Assembly: GCA_041656735.1 (NCBI GenBank)
Contig: JBBACY010000002.1
Span: 62,001 to 126,000 of the forward strand
DNA length: 64,000 nt
Origin: Perlabentimonas sp041656735
GTDB lineage: Bacteria > Bacteroidota > Bacteroidia > Bacteroidales > Tenuifilaceae
Direction of reading: 5' to 3'
Numbering within the stretch: position 1 is the stretch's first letter; the number at the start of each line of letters is the position of its first letter. Positions 25,616-34,216 of the stretch are shown one piece after another. The notes under the pieces were generated by a model. The model saw only the letters and a list, made by a program, of their open reading frames with translations. It was not told the DNA's origin and did not search any database. The translations under genes and the position numbers were made by a program.

Positions 25616-25641
25616 CGAAACATACTTTTCTCAAAATAACG

Positions 25642-25680
25642 AATGGGCTTAACTTATTTTGGTTAAGCCCATTTGTTGTT
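25642..25680 (+). terminator. Rho-independent terminator after the sigma/anti-sigma genes
   Basis: A 12-base perfect stem, AATGGGCTTAAC with GTTAAGCCCATT, has an 8-base loop and is followed by a T-rich stretch. Confidence 0.82.
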
Positions 25681-25813
25681 TTATTTTTGTGCGTCTTTAT
25701 GTGTACTTTGCGTTTTTTTTAGAATAAGATTTCATTCTACAGAGAATTCTCAAATCACATAAAAAGGTTTGTAATTAAAGATAATAATAAAAGTAAATTT
25801 TAATACGAGCGAA

Positions 25814-26170
25814 ATGAAAATCCTAATCATTTTTAACCGTGAACCCTACGACAATACGGATGTAACTTGGAACGGGCTACGACTTGCCGAAACGCTTAAG
25901 AAAAATGGAAACGAAGTACGTATTTTCCTAATGAATGATTCTGTTGATATGGCCCGAGACGTTTGTAAACCACCACAAGGTTACGACCAGGATCTATCGG
26001 AAATGCTGAAAGGCTTAATTTTAAGCGGAGTACCGGTTAAAGTATGCGGTACGTGCATGGCTCGTTGTGGTATTTACAAAAACCACCCCTACTTCGACGG
26101 TGCAGAAAAATCGACCATGGGAGCATTAGCCGATTGGGTAGTTGACAGTGATAAGGTTATAACTTTTTAA
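25814..26170 (+). CDS. DsrE/DsrF-family sulfur-relay-like protein
   Basis: A 118-residue protein with the DsrE-like fold: MKILIIFNREPYDNTDVTWNG at the N-terminus, FLMNDSVDMARD in the middle and a cysteine cluster CGTCMARCG near residue 78. The family includes sulfur carriers of the DsrE/TusD type and many small proteins of unknown role. The Cys cluster could carry a persulfide. It is a single gene with its own terminator, convergent with the DUF3127 gene. Confidence 0.87.
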   Translation: MKILIIFNREPYDNTDVTWNGLRLAETLKKNGNEVRIFLMNDSVDMARDVCKPPQGYDQDLSEMLKGLILSGVPVKVCGTCMARCGIYKNHPYFDGAEKSTMGALADWVVDSDKVITF

Positions 26171-26245
26171 GGTTAGAGACCAATCCTTTTTCCATTCGCT
26201 TCACAATGCAAAAGGAAAAAAATACGAGCAACTGTACAAAACTAT

Positions 26246-26274
26246 GCCATTAGTGATTAACACTAATGGCTTTT
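26246..26274. terminator. Hairpin between convergent genes, probably a bidirectional terminator
   Basis: A perfect 10-base stem, GCCATTAGTG (26246-26255) with CACTAATGGC (26261-26270), has a 5-base loop and four T residues on the plus side. It lies between the stops of the DsrE-like gene and the minus-strand DUF3127 gene. Confidence 0.7.
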
Positions 26275-26283
26275 ACAACAAAT

Positions 26284-26664
26284 TTAAAAGGGCAAATCGT
26301 CAGTTGCTGAATCATCAGCGGGAGGTATCTCCATCGGCAAATCATCAATGCTAGGCATTGAGGGAGGAACTTGTCCCATTGAGGTAGCGCCTGATGCGCC
26401 CTCTTTCTCAAGGCGCCACGCCTTAACATCGGTATACCACTTACCATTAAACTCGCGCGACTCAACATTTATAGAAGCCTTAATATTTTCGCCAATTGAT
26501 ATTGAATCAATCTCTTTTGCCTTTTCGCCCCAAAGAGCTATACAAACTTTCTTAGGGTACTGGTCGGCAGTTTCAATAATAAACTCCTGCTTTACCCAAA
26601 CGCCATTACGACCCTGCCCCGTTTGCTGGGGTAACTTTTCGATTAACTTCCCTGAAATTTCCAT
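26284..26664 (-). CDS. DUF3127 OB-fold protein with SSB-like acidic tail
   Basis: A 126-residue protein. The first 85 residues form a DUF3127-type OB-fold (MEISGKLIEKLPQQTGQGRNG, IALWGEKAKEID, NGKWYTDVKAWRLEK). A Pro/Asp-rich linker then ends in DDLPF, which mirrors the acidic C-terminal tip (DDDIPF) that single-stranded DNA-binding proteins use to recruit partners. A role in nucleic-acid binding is suggested, not shown. It is a single minus-strand gene placed after the FKBP gene and its terminator. Confidence 0.85.
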   Translation of the reverse strand: MEISGKLIEKLPQQTGQGRNGVWVKQEFIIETADQYPKKVCIALWGEKAKEIDSISIGENIKASINVESREFNGKWYTDVKAWRLEKEGASGATSMGQVPPSMPSIDDLPMEIPPADDSATDDLPF

Positions 26665-26679
26665 ACCAAATCTTAATTT

Positions 26680-26718
26680 AAAAAAAACAGGTTCGGAGTG
26701 ACAGAGCCACCCCGAACC
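26680..26718 (-). terminator. Rho-independent terminator of the FKBP gene
   Basis: On the minus strand GGTTCGG pairs with CCGAACC (26718-26712 and 26696-26690) and is soon followed by eight T residues (26687-26680). Confidence 0.82.
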
Positions 26719-26729
26719 ATATTAATATA

Positions 26730-27416
26730 TTACTCCTTTACAATATCGAACAACTCAATTTCAAAAACTAGCACATCATTAGGCTTGATAGCACCTGGGC
26801 GTGGGTTAGCACCATAAGCCAAATCGGCTGGGATATAAAAAATGTACTTGGAACCAACGGTCATTTTCTGTAAACCAATTGTCCATCCCCGAATAACTCT
26901 ATTCAAAGCAAACTGAACGGGATCTTTTTCAAGAGTTGATTCAAAAACAGTTCCGTCAATTCGGGAACCATGGTAATGTACTTTAACCACATCGGTCTCA
27001 ATTGGTCGCGCACCTTCGCCCTCAACAACAACCTTGTACTGCAAGCCTGTTGAATCAACAATCACACCTTCTTTTTTAGCATTTTCTTCTAAAAACTTTT
27101 TACCAGCCTCAAGGTTTTCAACGCCTACACGCTCACGCTCTTTCGTCATATAAGTGTTAATAAAAGCGATAGCGTCTTGCTGAGTCATAACGCCTTCTTT
27201 TTCGTTCATTGCCTCCTCAATTCCTTTGGCTAAAACCATCACGTCAATATTTTGCATATCGTTTCGTTTGATGCTGTTTGCAATATCAACACCCAACGCA
27301 TAGCTCATACTATCGGCATCGGTTTTAACACTCACACTCGACAAGTTAGGCTTACAGCCCGAAAAAACTATTGCCACTAAGGCAACTGGAATAAATAACA
27401 ATCTTAACATTTTCAT
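26730..27416 (-). CDS. FKBP-type peptidyl-prolyl isomerase lipoprotein
   Basis: A 228-residue lipoprotein (Cys21 in VFSGCK). An FKBP_N dimerisation-like region spans about residues 30-110 (DSMSYALGVDIANSIKRND). The FKBP_C catalytic domain spans about 125-226 (VVKVHYHGSRIDGTVFEST, IPADLAYGANPRPGAIKPND, VFEIELFDI). It should act as a folding helper in the periplasm or at the outer membrane. It is a monocistronic gene with a strong terminator. Confidence 0.93.
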   Translation of the reverse strand: MKMLRLLFIPVALVAIVFSGCKPNLSSVSVKTDADSMSYALGVDIANSIKRNDMQNIDVMVLAKGIEEAMNEKEGVMTQQDAIAFINTYMTKERERVGVENLEAGKKFLEENAKKEGVIVDSTGLQYKVVVEGEGARPIETDVVKVHYHGSRIDGTVFESTLEKDPVQFALNRVIRGWTIGLQKMTVGSKYIFYIPADLAYGANPRPGAIKPNDVLVFEIELFDIVKE

Positions 27417-27547
27417 TGTGTTTTCATATTTAGTTTAAACAAGTATTGGAATTGCGAAAATATGCAATTATAGCTCAACAGAGAAGTAAATAAATAAATA
27501 TTTTTTCTTCGTAAACTAGAAAAGGACAGTTTATACCACACACCGCC

Positions 27548-28222
27548 CTATACACTAGACTTATTGGCTCTTAGTATGTGTCTTTTCCCTGGTGGTCCCA
27601 AGAGTCGTTCTAAAGTATACCCAACCTCGCCTAATGCGCGTTTTACTATTCCTTTTGACGAGTACGTTACTAAGACACCCTCGGGTAATGTGGCATTAAA
27701 TATTTTTCGAAATTGCCCCTTACTCCACATCTCAGGCTGATCATCGGGTGCAAAAGCATCGAAATAAACTAGGTTAAAACTGGCGCTGGGCACCCAACTA
27801 GTAAAATCGGCATTAATTTTAAACAGAGAGAAACTAGGCGAAATATCAACCTGCTTATCCCAGGCTGCATCGCAAATCGATTTCCACGCTTGGGCTGCTC
27901 CACTGGGCAGCTGCTGTGCATAGTTTAACAATTCGTACTCACTTGCCGTTAGTGGGTAAAGTTCTATTGAATAATAATTTACACGAATACCCAGTTCAAA
28001 AGCCCTTTGGGCGGTAAGTGCCGCATTTAAACCCGTGCCAAAGCCCACCTCGAGAATGGAAATAGGGTTTGCGCTAACGTGCATTAACCCAGCCTCAATA
28101 AAAATATGCATCGATTCGGTTAAGGCACCGCGCATCGAATGGTAGTGAACACCAAACTGTTTTGAGTGTAGTGTGGTACTACCATCGTCTGTTATGCAGC
28201 TCGACCTATCACTTAAATTCAT
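27548..28222 (-). CDS. mnmD: tRNA U34 methylaminomethyl-transferase MnmD-like (DUF752)
   Basis: A 224-residue protein with the MnmC N-terminal-type methyltransferase domain. The SAM motif is EVGFGTGLNAALTA (about residue 60) and the FDAFAPDDQPEMW motif follows near 155. It lacks the oxidase half of MnmC, as in the MnmD form, which adds the last methyl group of mnm5(s2)U34 in tRNA. The ATG at 28222 is preferred over an upstream ATG at 28294, whose extra 24 residues do not look like the family. A TACTTTTG -7 box lies just upstream. Confidence 0.88.
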   Translation of the reverse strand: MNLSDRSSCITDDGSTTLHSKQFGVHYHSMRGALTESMHIFIEAGLMHVSANPISILEVGFGTGLNAALTAQRAFELGIRVNYYSIELYPLTASEYELLNYAQQLPSGAAQAWKSICDAAWDKQVDISPSFSLFKINADFTSWVPSASFNLVYFDAFAPDDQPEMWSKGQFRKIFNATLPEGVLVTYSSKGIVKRALGEVGYTLERLLGPPGKRHILRANKSSV

Positions 28223-28278
28223 ATAGCAAAAGTAGTATACATTTACAAAATAGTGCAAATGTGAAGTAATTATAACCG

Positions 28279-28345
28279 TCCGCTTCGACTTCACTAAGGG
28301 TTACGTTCAGGCTGAGCGAAATAGAAGCCGTTAGGCTTAACGGCT
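28279..28345. repeat. Intergenic palindromic repeat (copy 3) next to the R-M island
   Basis: The left half is CGCTTCGACTTCACTAAG and the right half, CAGGCTGAGCGAAATAGAAG, is its imperfect reverse complement. It belongs to the same family as the copy near 20,936. It lies at the left side of the restriction-modification island. Confidence 0.6.
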
Positions 28346-28529
28346 GGGGGTGTGTTGCGAACTGGAGATTGAAACAGCATCGTTTCCCCCCGATACGAAG
28401 TTAAGTAAAAGTTGAAAAGATTCCAAATCTGCGAGAAAACCAGTTTGCAATACACCCTTTGTTGGGTGCTGGTATTTAATATTTTCAGTCATATTTATCT
28501 TTCAATTTTCTGTCTGCAGCACTTTGGTT

Positions 28530-28594
28530 TTGGTGGCTCTTTTGCAATTTTAGGTTTTAACGTGGGCTTGTGCGAATTGCAAATGTGCCACCAA
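28530..28594. repeat. 20-base imperfect inverted repeat after the restriction gene
   Basis: The left arm (28530-28549, TTGGTGGC-TCT-TTTGCAATT) and the right arm (28575-28594) match at 17 of 20 positions around a 25-base loop. It begins 10 bases past the stop of the restriction endonuclease gene. It may act as a transcription stop without T-run, or mark an element end. Related motifs (CTCTTTTGCAA, GCTTGTG, TTGCAAA) recur at 31,696-31,741 on the other side of the island. Confidence 0.65.
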
Positions 28595-28603
28595 GTGTGT
28601 TGG

Positions 28604-29989
28604 CTATTTTAAATATATTTCATCCCTTACATATGTGTTATTAAGCCAAAAACAGTGCTTTGTGTATTCATTTGTTTTTGTCAATCCGTCTTTGATAGGC
28701 AAAGGATATGTGTCTGCTGCGTTTCTGGCGTGTGGTCTAACGTGTGAAACAGAATTGAAAGATTTGTTTGGGAAGTTAGTATAACGAGTTGTGCTCTTAA
28801 CTACCTTAACAATATTTCCTTTGGAAACAACGTCTTTCGTTTTTGCCCATACTTTCTCGGCTTCTAGAATATCAGCATATGGCATATTCCAGAATTTCAC
28901 TTTTCTTAGTATTAATTGCTTGTTTTCAAACTGAAAGAATACAAACAAAAACTTATGTTCTAAAATATCTTTGAAATTTGAGTCGTCCCAATCTTCATTC
29001 ATAATCTCTTCGTATTTGAAAGTCGGAAAGGATATATCTTCTTTTGGTAAATTATTTTGTTTAAGTCTAACTGTTTTAACAATGATTTCAGCCTTTTCAA
29101 ACTCTTCTATTTCTTTGTCTAATTCAATCCCAAGAATAGCTTTTGTAAGGTTAGCGTAGAAACTTTTAGCTGTTAAATTTAATTCAACGCCTGTCATTTC
29201 AAGGATTTGCTCAATTGTTTTTCCGTAATAAGATTTGAATTTAGCAATTACAACCTCTTCAATCGTCTGCTTTTTTGCAACTGCTGCTGACGGTATTAGT
29301 TTGCCATAAATTCCTGTTTTTTCATCAGCAATTGAAGCGATGATGTGATTTACATAACCTTGTTTAAGTGAATATGCTCTCTGTTTTGCAGGAATTTCGC
29401 TAAAAGGTTGCTTCCTTGTTGAATTTGCGTTTGCTCCTTTTGTGCAAGCTCCCAAGTAAAATGTATCTCCTTCTGAAAGTTCGTGTGCTTTACCGAGAGC
29501 AATTTTTTGTTTAATTAACTCCCAATCTTTTTTGATAATTTCTAAATCGGTGCTTGGGAAATTCCACTCATCAACAAGTTTTATAAGGTAATCAAGAATA
29601 TCATAGCCTGCTTGATGCAAATAGAAAATCAAAAGAATGTTTGCATTCTTTTTCCAGAAATCACTTTCATCAAATTGTTGATTAACAACTTCAATGTAAT
29701 TGATAATATTTAATACCAATCGTTCTTTTGAACGATACTCATTATTCTTTAACTGTTTTAATGGAGAAGTTTTGAGCTCCATCCCAATTTCAAAAAAATC
29801 AGCTTCTGACTTGGAATTTGGGTCATACCCAAAATAATACTTTTCAAGTATTTGACCGAAGTTTCCTTTACCCGTATAATTGTGTTCTAAAATTTTAGGG
29901 TCGCAAATTTGCCTCAAAGTTTTACCTTTTAGCAATTTAGCGTAATCAATTACTGACTTTTTATTTGCAGGATTGTACGGTAACTTCAT
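28604..29989 (-). CDS. Type II restriction endonuclease, Sau3AI/MutH family
   Basis: A 461-residue protein. The catalytic region, GKGNFGQILEKYYFG followed by Asp64 and the ELK triad (Glu71, Lys73 in GMELKTSPLK), is that of the MutH/Sau3AI nuclease family; the length fits the two-lobed Sau3AI type. A second, MutH-like lobe lies near residues 240-400 (FLFVFFQFENKQLILRK). Family members cut at GATC, so that site is the likely target, as inference. The start overlaps the methylase gene by 29 bases (29961-29989), so the two are expressed together. Confidence 0.88.
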   Translation of the reverse strand: MKLPYNPANKKSVIDYAKLLKGKTLRQICDPKILEHNYTGKGNFGQILEKYYFGYDPNSKSEADFFEIGMELKTSPLKQLKNNEYRSKERLVLNIINYIEVVNQQFDESDFWKKNANILLIFYLHQAGYDILDYLIKLVDEWNFPSTDLEIIKKDWELIKQKIALGKAHELSEGDTFYLGACTKGANANSTRKQPFSEIPAKQRAYSLKQGYVNHIIASIADEKTGIYGKLIPSAAVAKKQTIEEVVIAKFKSYYGKTIEQILEMTGVELNLTAKSFYANLTKAILGIELDKEIEEFEKAEIIVKTVRLKQNNLPKEDISFPTFKYEEIMNEDWDDSNFKDILEHKFLFVFFQFENKQLILRKVKFWNMPYADILEAEKVWAKTKDVVSKGNIVKVVKSTTRYTNFPNKSFNSVSHVRPHARNAADTYPLPIKDGLTKTNEYTKHCFWLNNTYVRDEIYLK

Positions 29990-31259
29990 TAGTAATTTTT
30001 TGATTTATTGCATTTCCAATTTTCTCTATTACACCAACAACTAAAGCGTTTCCCATAAAGAAAGCTCTTTTAGTGTCTGAGATTCCTTCAAGTTTTGTAT
30101 GGTCGTCGGGAAACATATTTAATCGTTCAAGTTCGACTGGGGATAGACGTCTGTAACCTTTTGAAGTTTGAATTACGTGTTTAAACCTTGATGGAGATTT
30201 CCCCCCTTCTCCTGTAATAATTGTTCTTGATGGTTTATCTAATGGATCAGGGAAAATCATTCCGCCCTCACTGTAATTATATTCAAAACCTTGAGCGTTT
30301 GTTCTCATTTCTTTTTTCGGTCCTTTCAGATAAATCCATTTGTCAAGATCGTTTTTGTCAATATAAAATTCTGATGTTACTTCTCCATTTTGGATAAGGT
30401 CTTTCAGAAGCGTGTAGTTACCGTCGTAGTTTGGATGAGTTTTTATGGTTGTTACCAAACCGTTTATCATTATTCCTGTATTTTCAAAAACTCCAGTGGT
30501 TTTGTTTTTATTGAAGTTTTCAGAAATTGAAACAATATCTCCTTCAAGTTTGAATTCAGTTGGGAATAAACTGTATTCCGCTTTTACAGGAAAGGCTACT
30601 GCTAAAGTTCCTTCTTCTAATATCCATTCAGTTGGCGTAAATTCATTTAAACTTTCGTGAATAGTCGTTTCTTTAAGATAAGCTAAGATGAAAATTCGTC
30701 TTCTCCTTTGAGGCATTCCAAAGTCGGCTGCATTTATAACCCTCCACTCAACAGCATAACCCAATTCGTTCAAACTTTGCAAAATTATGGCAAAGTCACG
30801 ACCTCTTTGCCCCGAAGGAGAAATGAGAAGCCTGTCAACATTTTCAAGGAATAAATATTTTGGTTTATATTGTTTCTCTGAAAGGATTTTGTGAATACTC
30901 CACCACAAAACCCCTTTCTTTCCGATAAGTCCTTTTGAGTTTTTCAATGTGGTAGCAACAGAATAGTCTTGACAAGGGAAACCACCAACCAGCAAATCGT
31001 GATCTGGAATTTCTGAGACATCAACTTGCTGAATATCTTCATTTGAATGACCGTTTTTCCCAAAACGTTTTTCATATACCAATGAAGCGTGTTGCATTTT
31101 TGTTGAAGGCTCCCATTGGTTACTCCAAACTACTTTGTAAGGAGATTTTAATTCTTTTTTATATCCTGATGATGCAGATTTTCCATACCAGCCTTCAAGC
31201 CCAAGACGAAAGCCTCCAACACCTGCAAATAATTCTACGACTTTAATTTCATTTTCCAT
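29961..31259 (-). CDS. DNA (cytosine-5) methyltransferase of the type II R-M system
   Basis: A 432-residue C5 methylase. Motif I is ELFAGVGGFRLG (9-20). Motif IV is GGFPCQDYS with nucleophile Cys96. Motif VI is LENVDRLL, motif VIII QRRRRIFILA, motif IX RRLSPVELERLNMFPDD, and motif X GNALVVGVIEKIG. It protects DNA against the partner nuclease, probably at GATC given the Sau3AI-like partner. It overlaps the regulator gene by 11 bases at its start and the nuclease gene by 29 at its end. Confidence 0.93.
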   Translation of the reverse strand: MENEIKVVELFAGVGGFRLGLEGWYGKSASSGYKKELKSPYKVVWSNQWEPSTKMQHASLVYEKRFGKNGHSNEDIQQVDVSEIPDHDLLVGGFPCQDYSVATTLKNSKGLIGKKGVLWWSIHKILSEKQYKPKYLFLENVDRLLISPSGQRGRDFAIILQSLNELGYAVEWRVINAADFGMPQRRRRIFILAYLKETTIHESLNEFTPTEWILEEGTLAVAFPVKAEYSLFPTEFKLEGDIVSISENFNKNKTTGVFENTGIMINGLVTTIKTHPNYDGNYTLLKDLIQNGEVTSEFYIDKNDLDKWIYLKGPKKEMRTNAQGFEYNYSEGGMIFPDPLDKPSRTIITGEGGKSPSRFKHVIQTSKGYRRLSPVELERLNMFPDDHTKLEGISDTKRAFFMGNALVVGVIEKIGNAINQKITNEVTVQSCK

Positions 31260-31551
31260 TGTGAAGAGTTTTTAGGTATTTAACTTTGTCCTCAGCAGCC
31301 TTAAGAACACTAATGTCTGCTTTTTCGTCAAGTATCTTATAGGCAATTTGATCACTCAGAAAATCGTTTTTTAAAATTTCCTCATCAACCTTAAAAAAAT
31401 CAGCAATTAGTTTAATGACTTTTCTTGTAGGTTGCCTTTCATTACGTTCTATTTTCGCAAGTAATGAAGTATCAATATTAATCTGTTCAGATACTGATTT
31501 TAAAGATAAACCAGCATTTTCTCTCATATTCCTGACGTGTTCACCAAACAT
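31249..31551 (-). CDS. XRE-family regulator of the R-M operon (controller-like)
   Basis: About 100 residues with a Cro/C1-type helix-turn-helix (MRENAGLSLKSVSEQINIDT followed by SLLAKIERNERQPT) in the N-terminal half and a helical tail. The ATG at 31551 is preferred over a TTG at 31584, which lies inside a likely operator and directly follows an in-frame stop. In many type II systems such a protein delays nuclease expression and represses or activates its own operon. Regulation of the overlapping methylase and nuclease genes is likely. Confidence 0.87.
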   Translation of the reverse strand: MFGEHVRNMRENAGLSLKSVSEQINIDTSLLAKIERNERQPTRKVIKLIADFFKVDEEILKNDFLSDQIAYKILDEKADISVLKAAEDKVKYLKTLHNGK

Positions 31552-31575
31552 CTTTGTCTGTTTAACGATTCTTGT

Positions 31576-31634
31576 TTTGGTCAAATTATGTCCAAATATA
31601 CAAATAGTTTTTTTGTGGACAAATATTGACCAAA
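31576..31634 (-). promoter_or_regulatory. Promoter and inverted-repeat operator of the R-M operon
   Basis: TTTG (31623-31620), a 19-base spacer and TATATTTG (31600-31593) form a full-consensus promoter on the minus strand. Two 18-base arms (31576-31593 and 31617-31634) are near-perfect inverted copies sharing TTTGGTCAA and TGTCC. One arm overlaps the -33 box, the other the -7 box. This layout suits autoregulation by the XRE protein. Confidence 0.75.
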
Positions 31635-31695
31635 TAAAGTTTTCAACAATTTTTCAGGGTGGTGGGTGGGCTCGGGCGCAAGGGCAAGAAAACAA

Positions 31696-31741
31696 CTCTT
31701 TTGCAAGCTGAAGCATCAGCTTGTGTGTTAGGGCTTGCAAA
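31696..31741. repeat. Repeat/palindrome cluster right of the R-M island
   Basis: CTCTTTTGCAA (31696-31706) repeats exactly a sequence at 28537-28547 on the other side of the island. A perfect 8-base inverted repeat CAAGCTGA/TCAGCTTG (31704-31723) overlaps an alternative 9-base pair TTTGCAAGC/GCTTGCAAA (31700-31741). The flanks between 31,585 and 31,940 carry no gene. Confidence 0.55.
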
Positions 31742-31939
31742 CGTATTGTTTTGTGCGCGGTAAATTAACAGTTTTCTGTCTTTAAGTAGCAAATTGTCTG
31801 CTGTGTCGTTGTCTTTTCACACTTGCACCCAACTCAACAATATCTACACCTAATATTAAGCAACAACCATTTATTTTTGCTAAATTGCAAACTTAATTTC
31901 AGACATAAAAAAACACTTAACCATTAACTAATTAATAAA

Positions 31940-34039
31940 ATGAAACGATTAACTATGCTAGTACTATCAGCAGGCTTACTCCTAACGATAATATCGTGCA
32001 AAGAGAAAAACCCCCTGCTATCGGAATTCAATACACCATTTGGCGTTCCTCCATTTGATGAAATAAAAATTGAGCACTACGAGCCAGCGCTAAAAGAGGC
32101 AATGAAGCAGCAAGTAGCCGCCATTGAAGCAATTGTAAACAATACTAACGAACCTTCTTTTGAAAATACAATAGTTGAGTTTGAGTATAGCAGTGAGTTA
32201 CTATCCAAAGTACTTAACGTTTTTTACCCATTAACATCGGCACACACTAACCCTGAAATGCAGGAGTTAGCACAAAAGTTTGCCCCTATGCTAAGCGGCC
32301 ACAGCGACGACATAAGCCTAAACCCTGAGCTATTTAAAAAGGTTAAGGCTGTTTACGACACAAAAGACGAACTTACCCTAACCCCTGAGCAAGAAATGCT
32401 TCTAACAAAAACATATAAAGGTTTTGTTAGAGGAGGTGCTAACCTTCCAGAGAGCAATCAGGCACGATTTCGCGAAATTAACGAGAAACTTTCAACGCTC
32501 ACCCTGAAATATGGTGACAACGTACTAGCCGAAACCAATAATTTTGCAATGGTAATTGACAAGGCTGAAGACCTTGCCGGACTTCCAGAAAGCGTTATTG
32601 CCGCCGCCGCTGATGCTGCTAAAATAGCAGGAAAAGAAGGTAGCTGGGTATTCACACTACAAAACCCAAGCTGGATTCCTTTCGTTCAGTACTCCGAGAA
32701 AAGAGACCTGCGCGAAAAACTGTTCACAGCCTACTCAATGAGAGGCAATAACGACAACGAGTACGACAACAAAGAGATTGTTGAACAGATTGTTCCCCTT
32801 CGCTTAGAGCGTGCGCAACTTTTAGGCTACAAATCACACTCAGACTATGTGTTAGAAGAAACTATGGCTAAAACCCCAGAAACGGTAAACACATTCCTTG
32901 CTAGCCTTTGGGAACCTGCTCAAAAACGTGCAAAAAGCGAAGTGTACGACATGCAAAAAGTAGTTGACGCCGAAAAAGGTGGTTTCCGCTTGCAGCCATC
33001 GGACCTATGGTACTACACCGAAAAGGTTCGCAAAGAAAAGTATGACCTTGACGAGAATATGCTTAAGCCCTACTTCTCACTAGAGGGTGTTAAAAAAGGC
33101 ATATTCCTTCTTTCTGAAAAGCTTTACGGCATTAAATTCGAAAAACTAACTAATATTCCAATTTACCAAGAAGATGTTCAGGCATACGAGGTAAAAGAGG
33201 CCGATGGAAAACACGTAGGCATTCTATACTTGGATTTCCACCCACGCGCTAGCAAGTCAGGCGGCGCCTGGATGACAGAGTACCGTGGACAACACGTTAC
33301 CAAGGCGGGTGAATTTGTAGCGCCTGTGGTTACCCTTACAACCAACTTTACTCGTCCAGTAGGCGATACTCCTGCACTACTTTCACTGGATGAAGCCCAA
33401 ACATTCTTCCATGAATTTGGACATGGACTCCACGGACTGCTTGCCAACTCAACATATCCAAGTTTGGCTGGGACTAACGTTTCACGCGATTTCGTGGAAC
33501 TTCCTTCACAAATAATGGAAAACTGGAGCACCGACCCCGAATTTCTTAAAATGTACGCTTTTCATTACGAAACTGGCGAGGTTATACCCGATGAGTTAAT
33601 AGAGAAAATGAAAGCTAGCGGAACTTTTAACCAAGGTTTTGCTACCACCGAATTTTTAGCTGCTGCAATACTCGATATGGATTATCATACCATTGAAAGT
33701 AACGTTAACATAAAAGCCGTTGATTTTGAGAAGAAAGCTATGGATAAGATTGGGCTAATCGATGAGATTATTCCCCGCTACCGCAGCACCTACTTCACCC
33801 ATATTTTTAGCGGTGGATATAGCAGCGGTTACTACAGCTACATTTGGTCAGGCCAGCTCGATGCCGATGCTTACGAAGCATTTAAAGAAACAGGCAATAT
33901 TTTTGATGCTGAAACAGCCAAACGATTCCGCACATTACTATCGAAAGGCGGAACCGTTGAGCCTGCTCAACTTTACCGCGAATTTAGAGGAGCTAATCCA
34001 AACCCTGAAGCCTTACTAAGGCAAAGAGGGTTACTATAG
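31940..34039 (+). CDS. dcp: M3-family zinc metallopeptidase (peptidyl-dipeptidase Dcp-like), lipoprotein
   Basis: A 699-residue protein with a lipoprotein signal (Cys20 in LTIISC). The zinc-binding HExxH motif is in FFHEFGHGLHGLL near residue 490, with the third ligand expected near VELPSQIMENW. The C-terminus (FRGANPNPEALLRQRGLL) is typical of Dcp/oligopeptidase A relatives. It should cleave dipeptides from peptides in the periplasm. It is monocistronic, with a clear terminator after it. A TATTTTTG -7 box lies at 31872-31879. Confidence 0.95.
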   Translation: MKRLTMLVLSAGLLLTIISCKEKNPLLSEFNTPFGVPPFDEIKIEHYEPALKEAMKQQVAAIEAIVNNTNEPSFENTIVEFEYSSELLSKVLNVFYPLTSAHTNPEMQELAQKFAPMLSGHSDDISLNPELFKKVKAVYDTKDELTLTPEQEMLLTKTYKGFVRGGANLPESNQARFREINEKLSTLTLKYGDNVLAETNNFAMVIDKAEDLAGLPESVIAAAADAAKIAGKEGSWVFTLQNPSWIPFVQYSEKRDLREKLFTAYSMRGNNDNEYDNKEIVEQIVPLRLERAQLLGYKSHSDYVLEETMAKTPETVNTFLASLWEPAQKRAKSEVYDMQKVVDAEKGGFRLQPSDLWYYTEKVRKEKYDLDENMLKPYFSLEGVKKGIFLLSEKLYGIKFEKLTNIPIYQEDVQAYEVKEADGKHVGILYLDFHPRASKSGGAWMTEYRGQHVTKAGEFVAPVVTLTTNFTRPVGDTPALLSLDEAQTFFHEFGHGLHGLLANSTYPSLAGTNVSRDFVELPSQIMENWSTDPEFLKMYAFHYETGEVIPDELIEKMKASGTFNQGFATTEFLAAAILDMDYHTIESNVNIKAVDFEKKAMDKIGLIDEIIPRYRSTYFTHIFSGGYSSGYYSYIWSGQLDADAYEAFKETGNIFDAETAKRFRTLLSKGGTVEPAQLYREFRGANPNPEALLRQRGLL

Positions 34040-34060
34040 ATTTTACTTTATTCGAAAAAG

Positions 34061-34090
34061 GGCTGTCTAATAAAAAGACAGCCTTTTTTT
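34061..34090 (+). terminator. Rho-independent terminator of the M3 peptidase gene
   Basis: GGCTGTCT (34061-34068) pairs with AGACAGCC (34076-34083) around a 7-base loop, followed by seven T residues. Confidence 0.92.
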
Positions 34091-34216
34091 ATTACAACAA
34101 TACAGTATACGACTCAGAGCTAGATATAAAATTACCACCCTCCCTTTTGTTAATCTCAACGCATATTTCTAATTTTACACCTCTATTTTCACTTTTAATA
34201 AAACTAAAAGCTAACT

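Noticed and set aside
28604..31551. R-M genes considered as a DNA mismatch repair locus because of MutH likeness
   Set aside because: The nuclease overlaps a C5 methylase gene under a controller-like regulator; no mutS or mutL is present.
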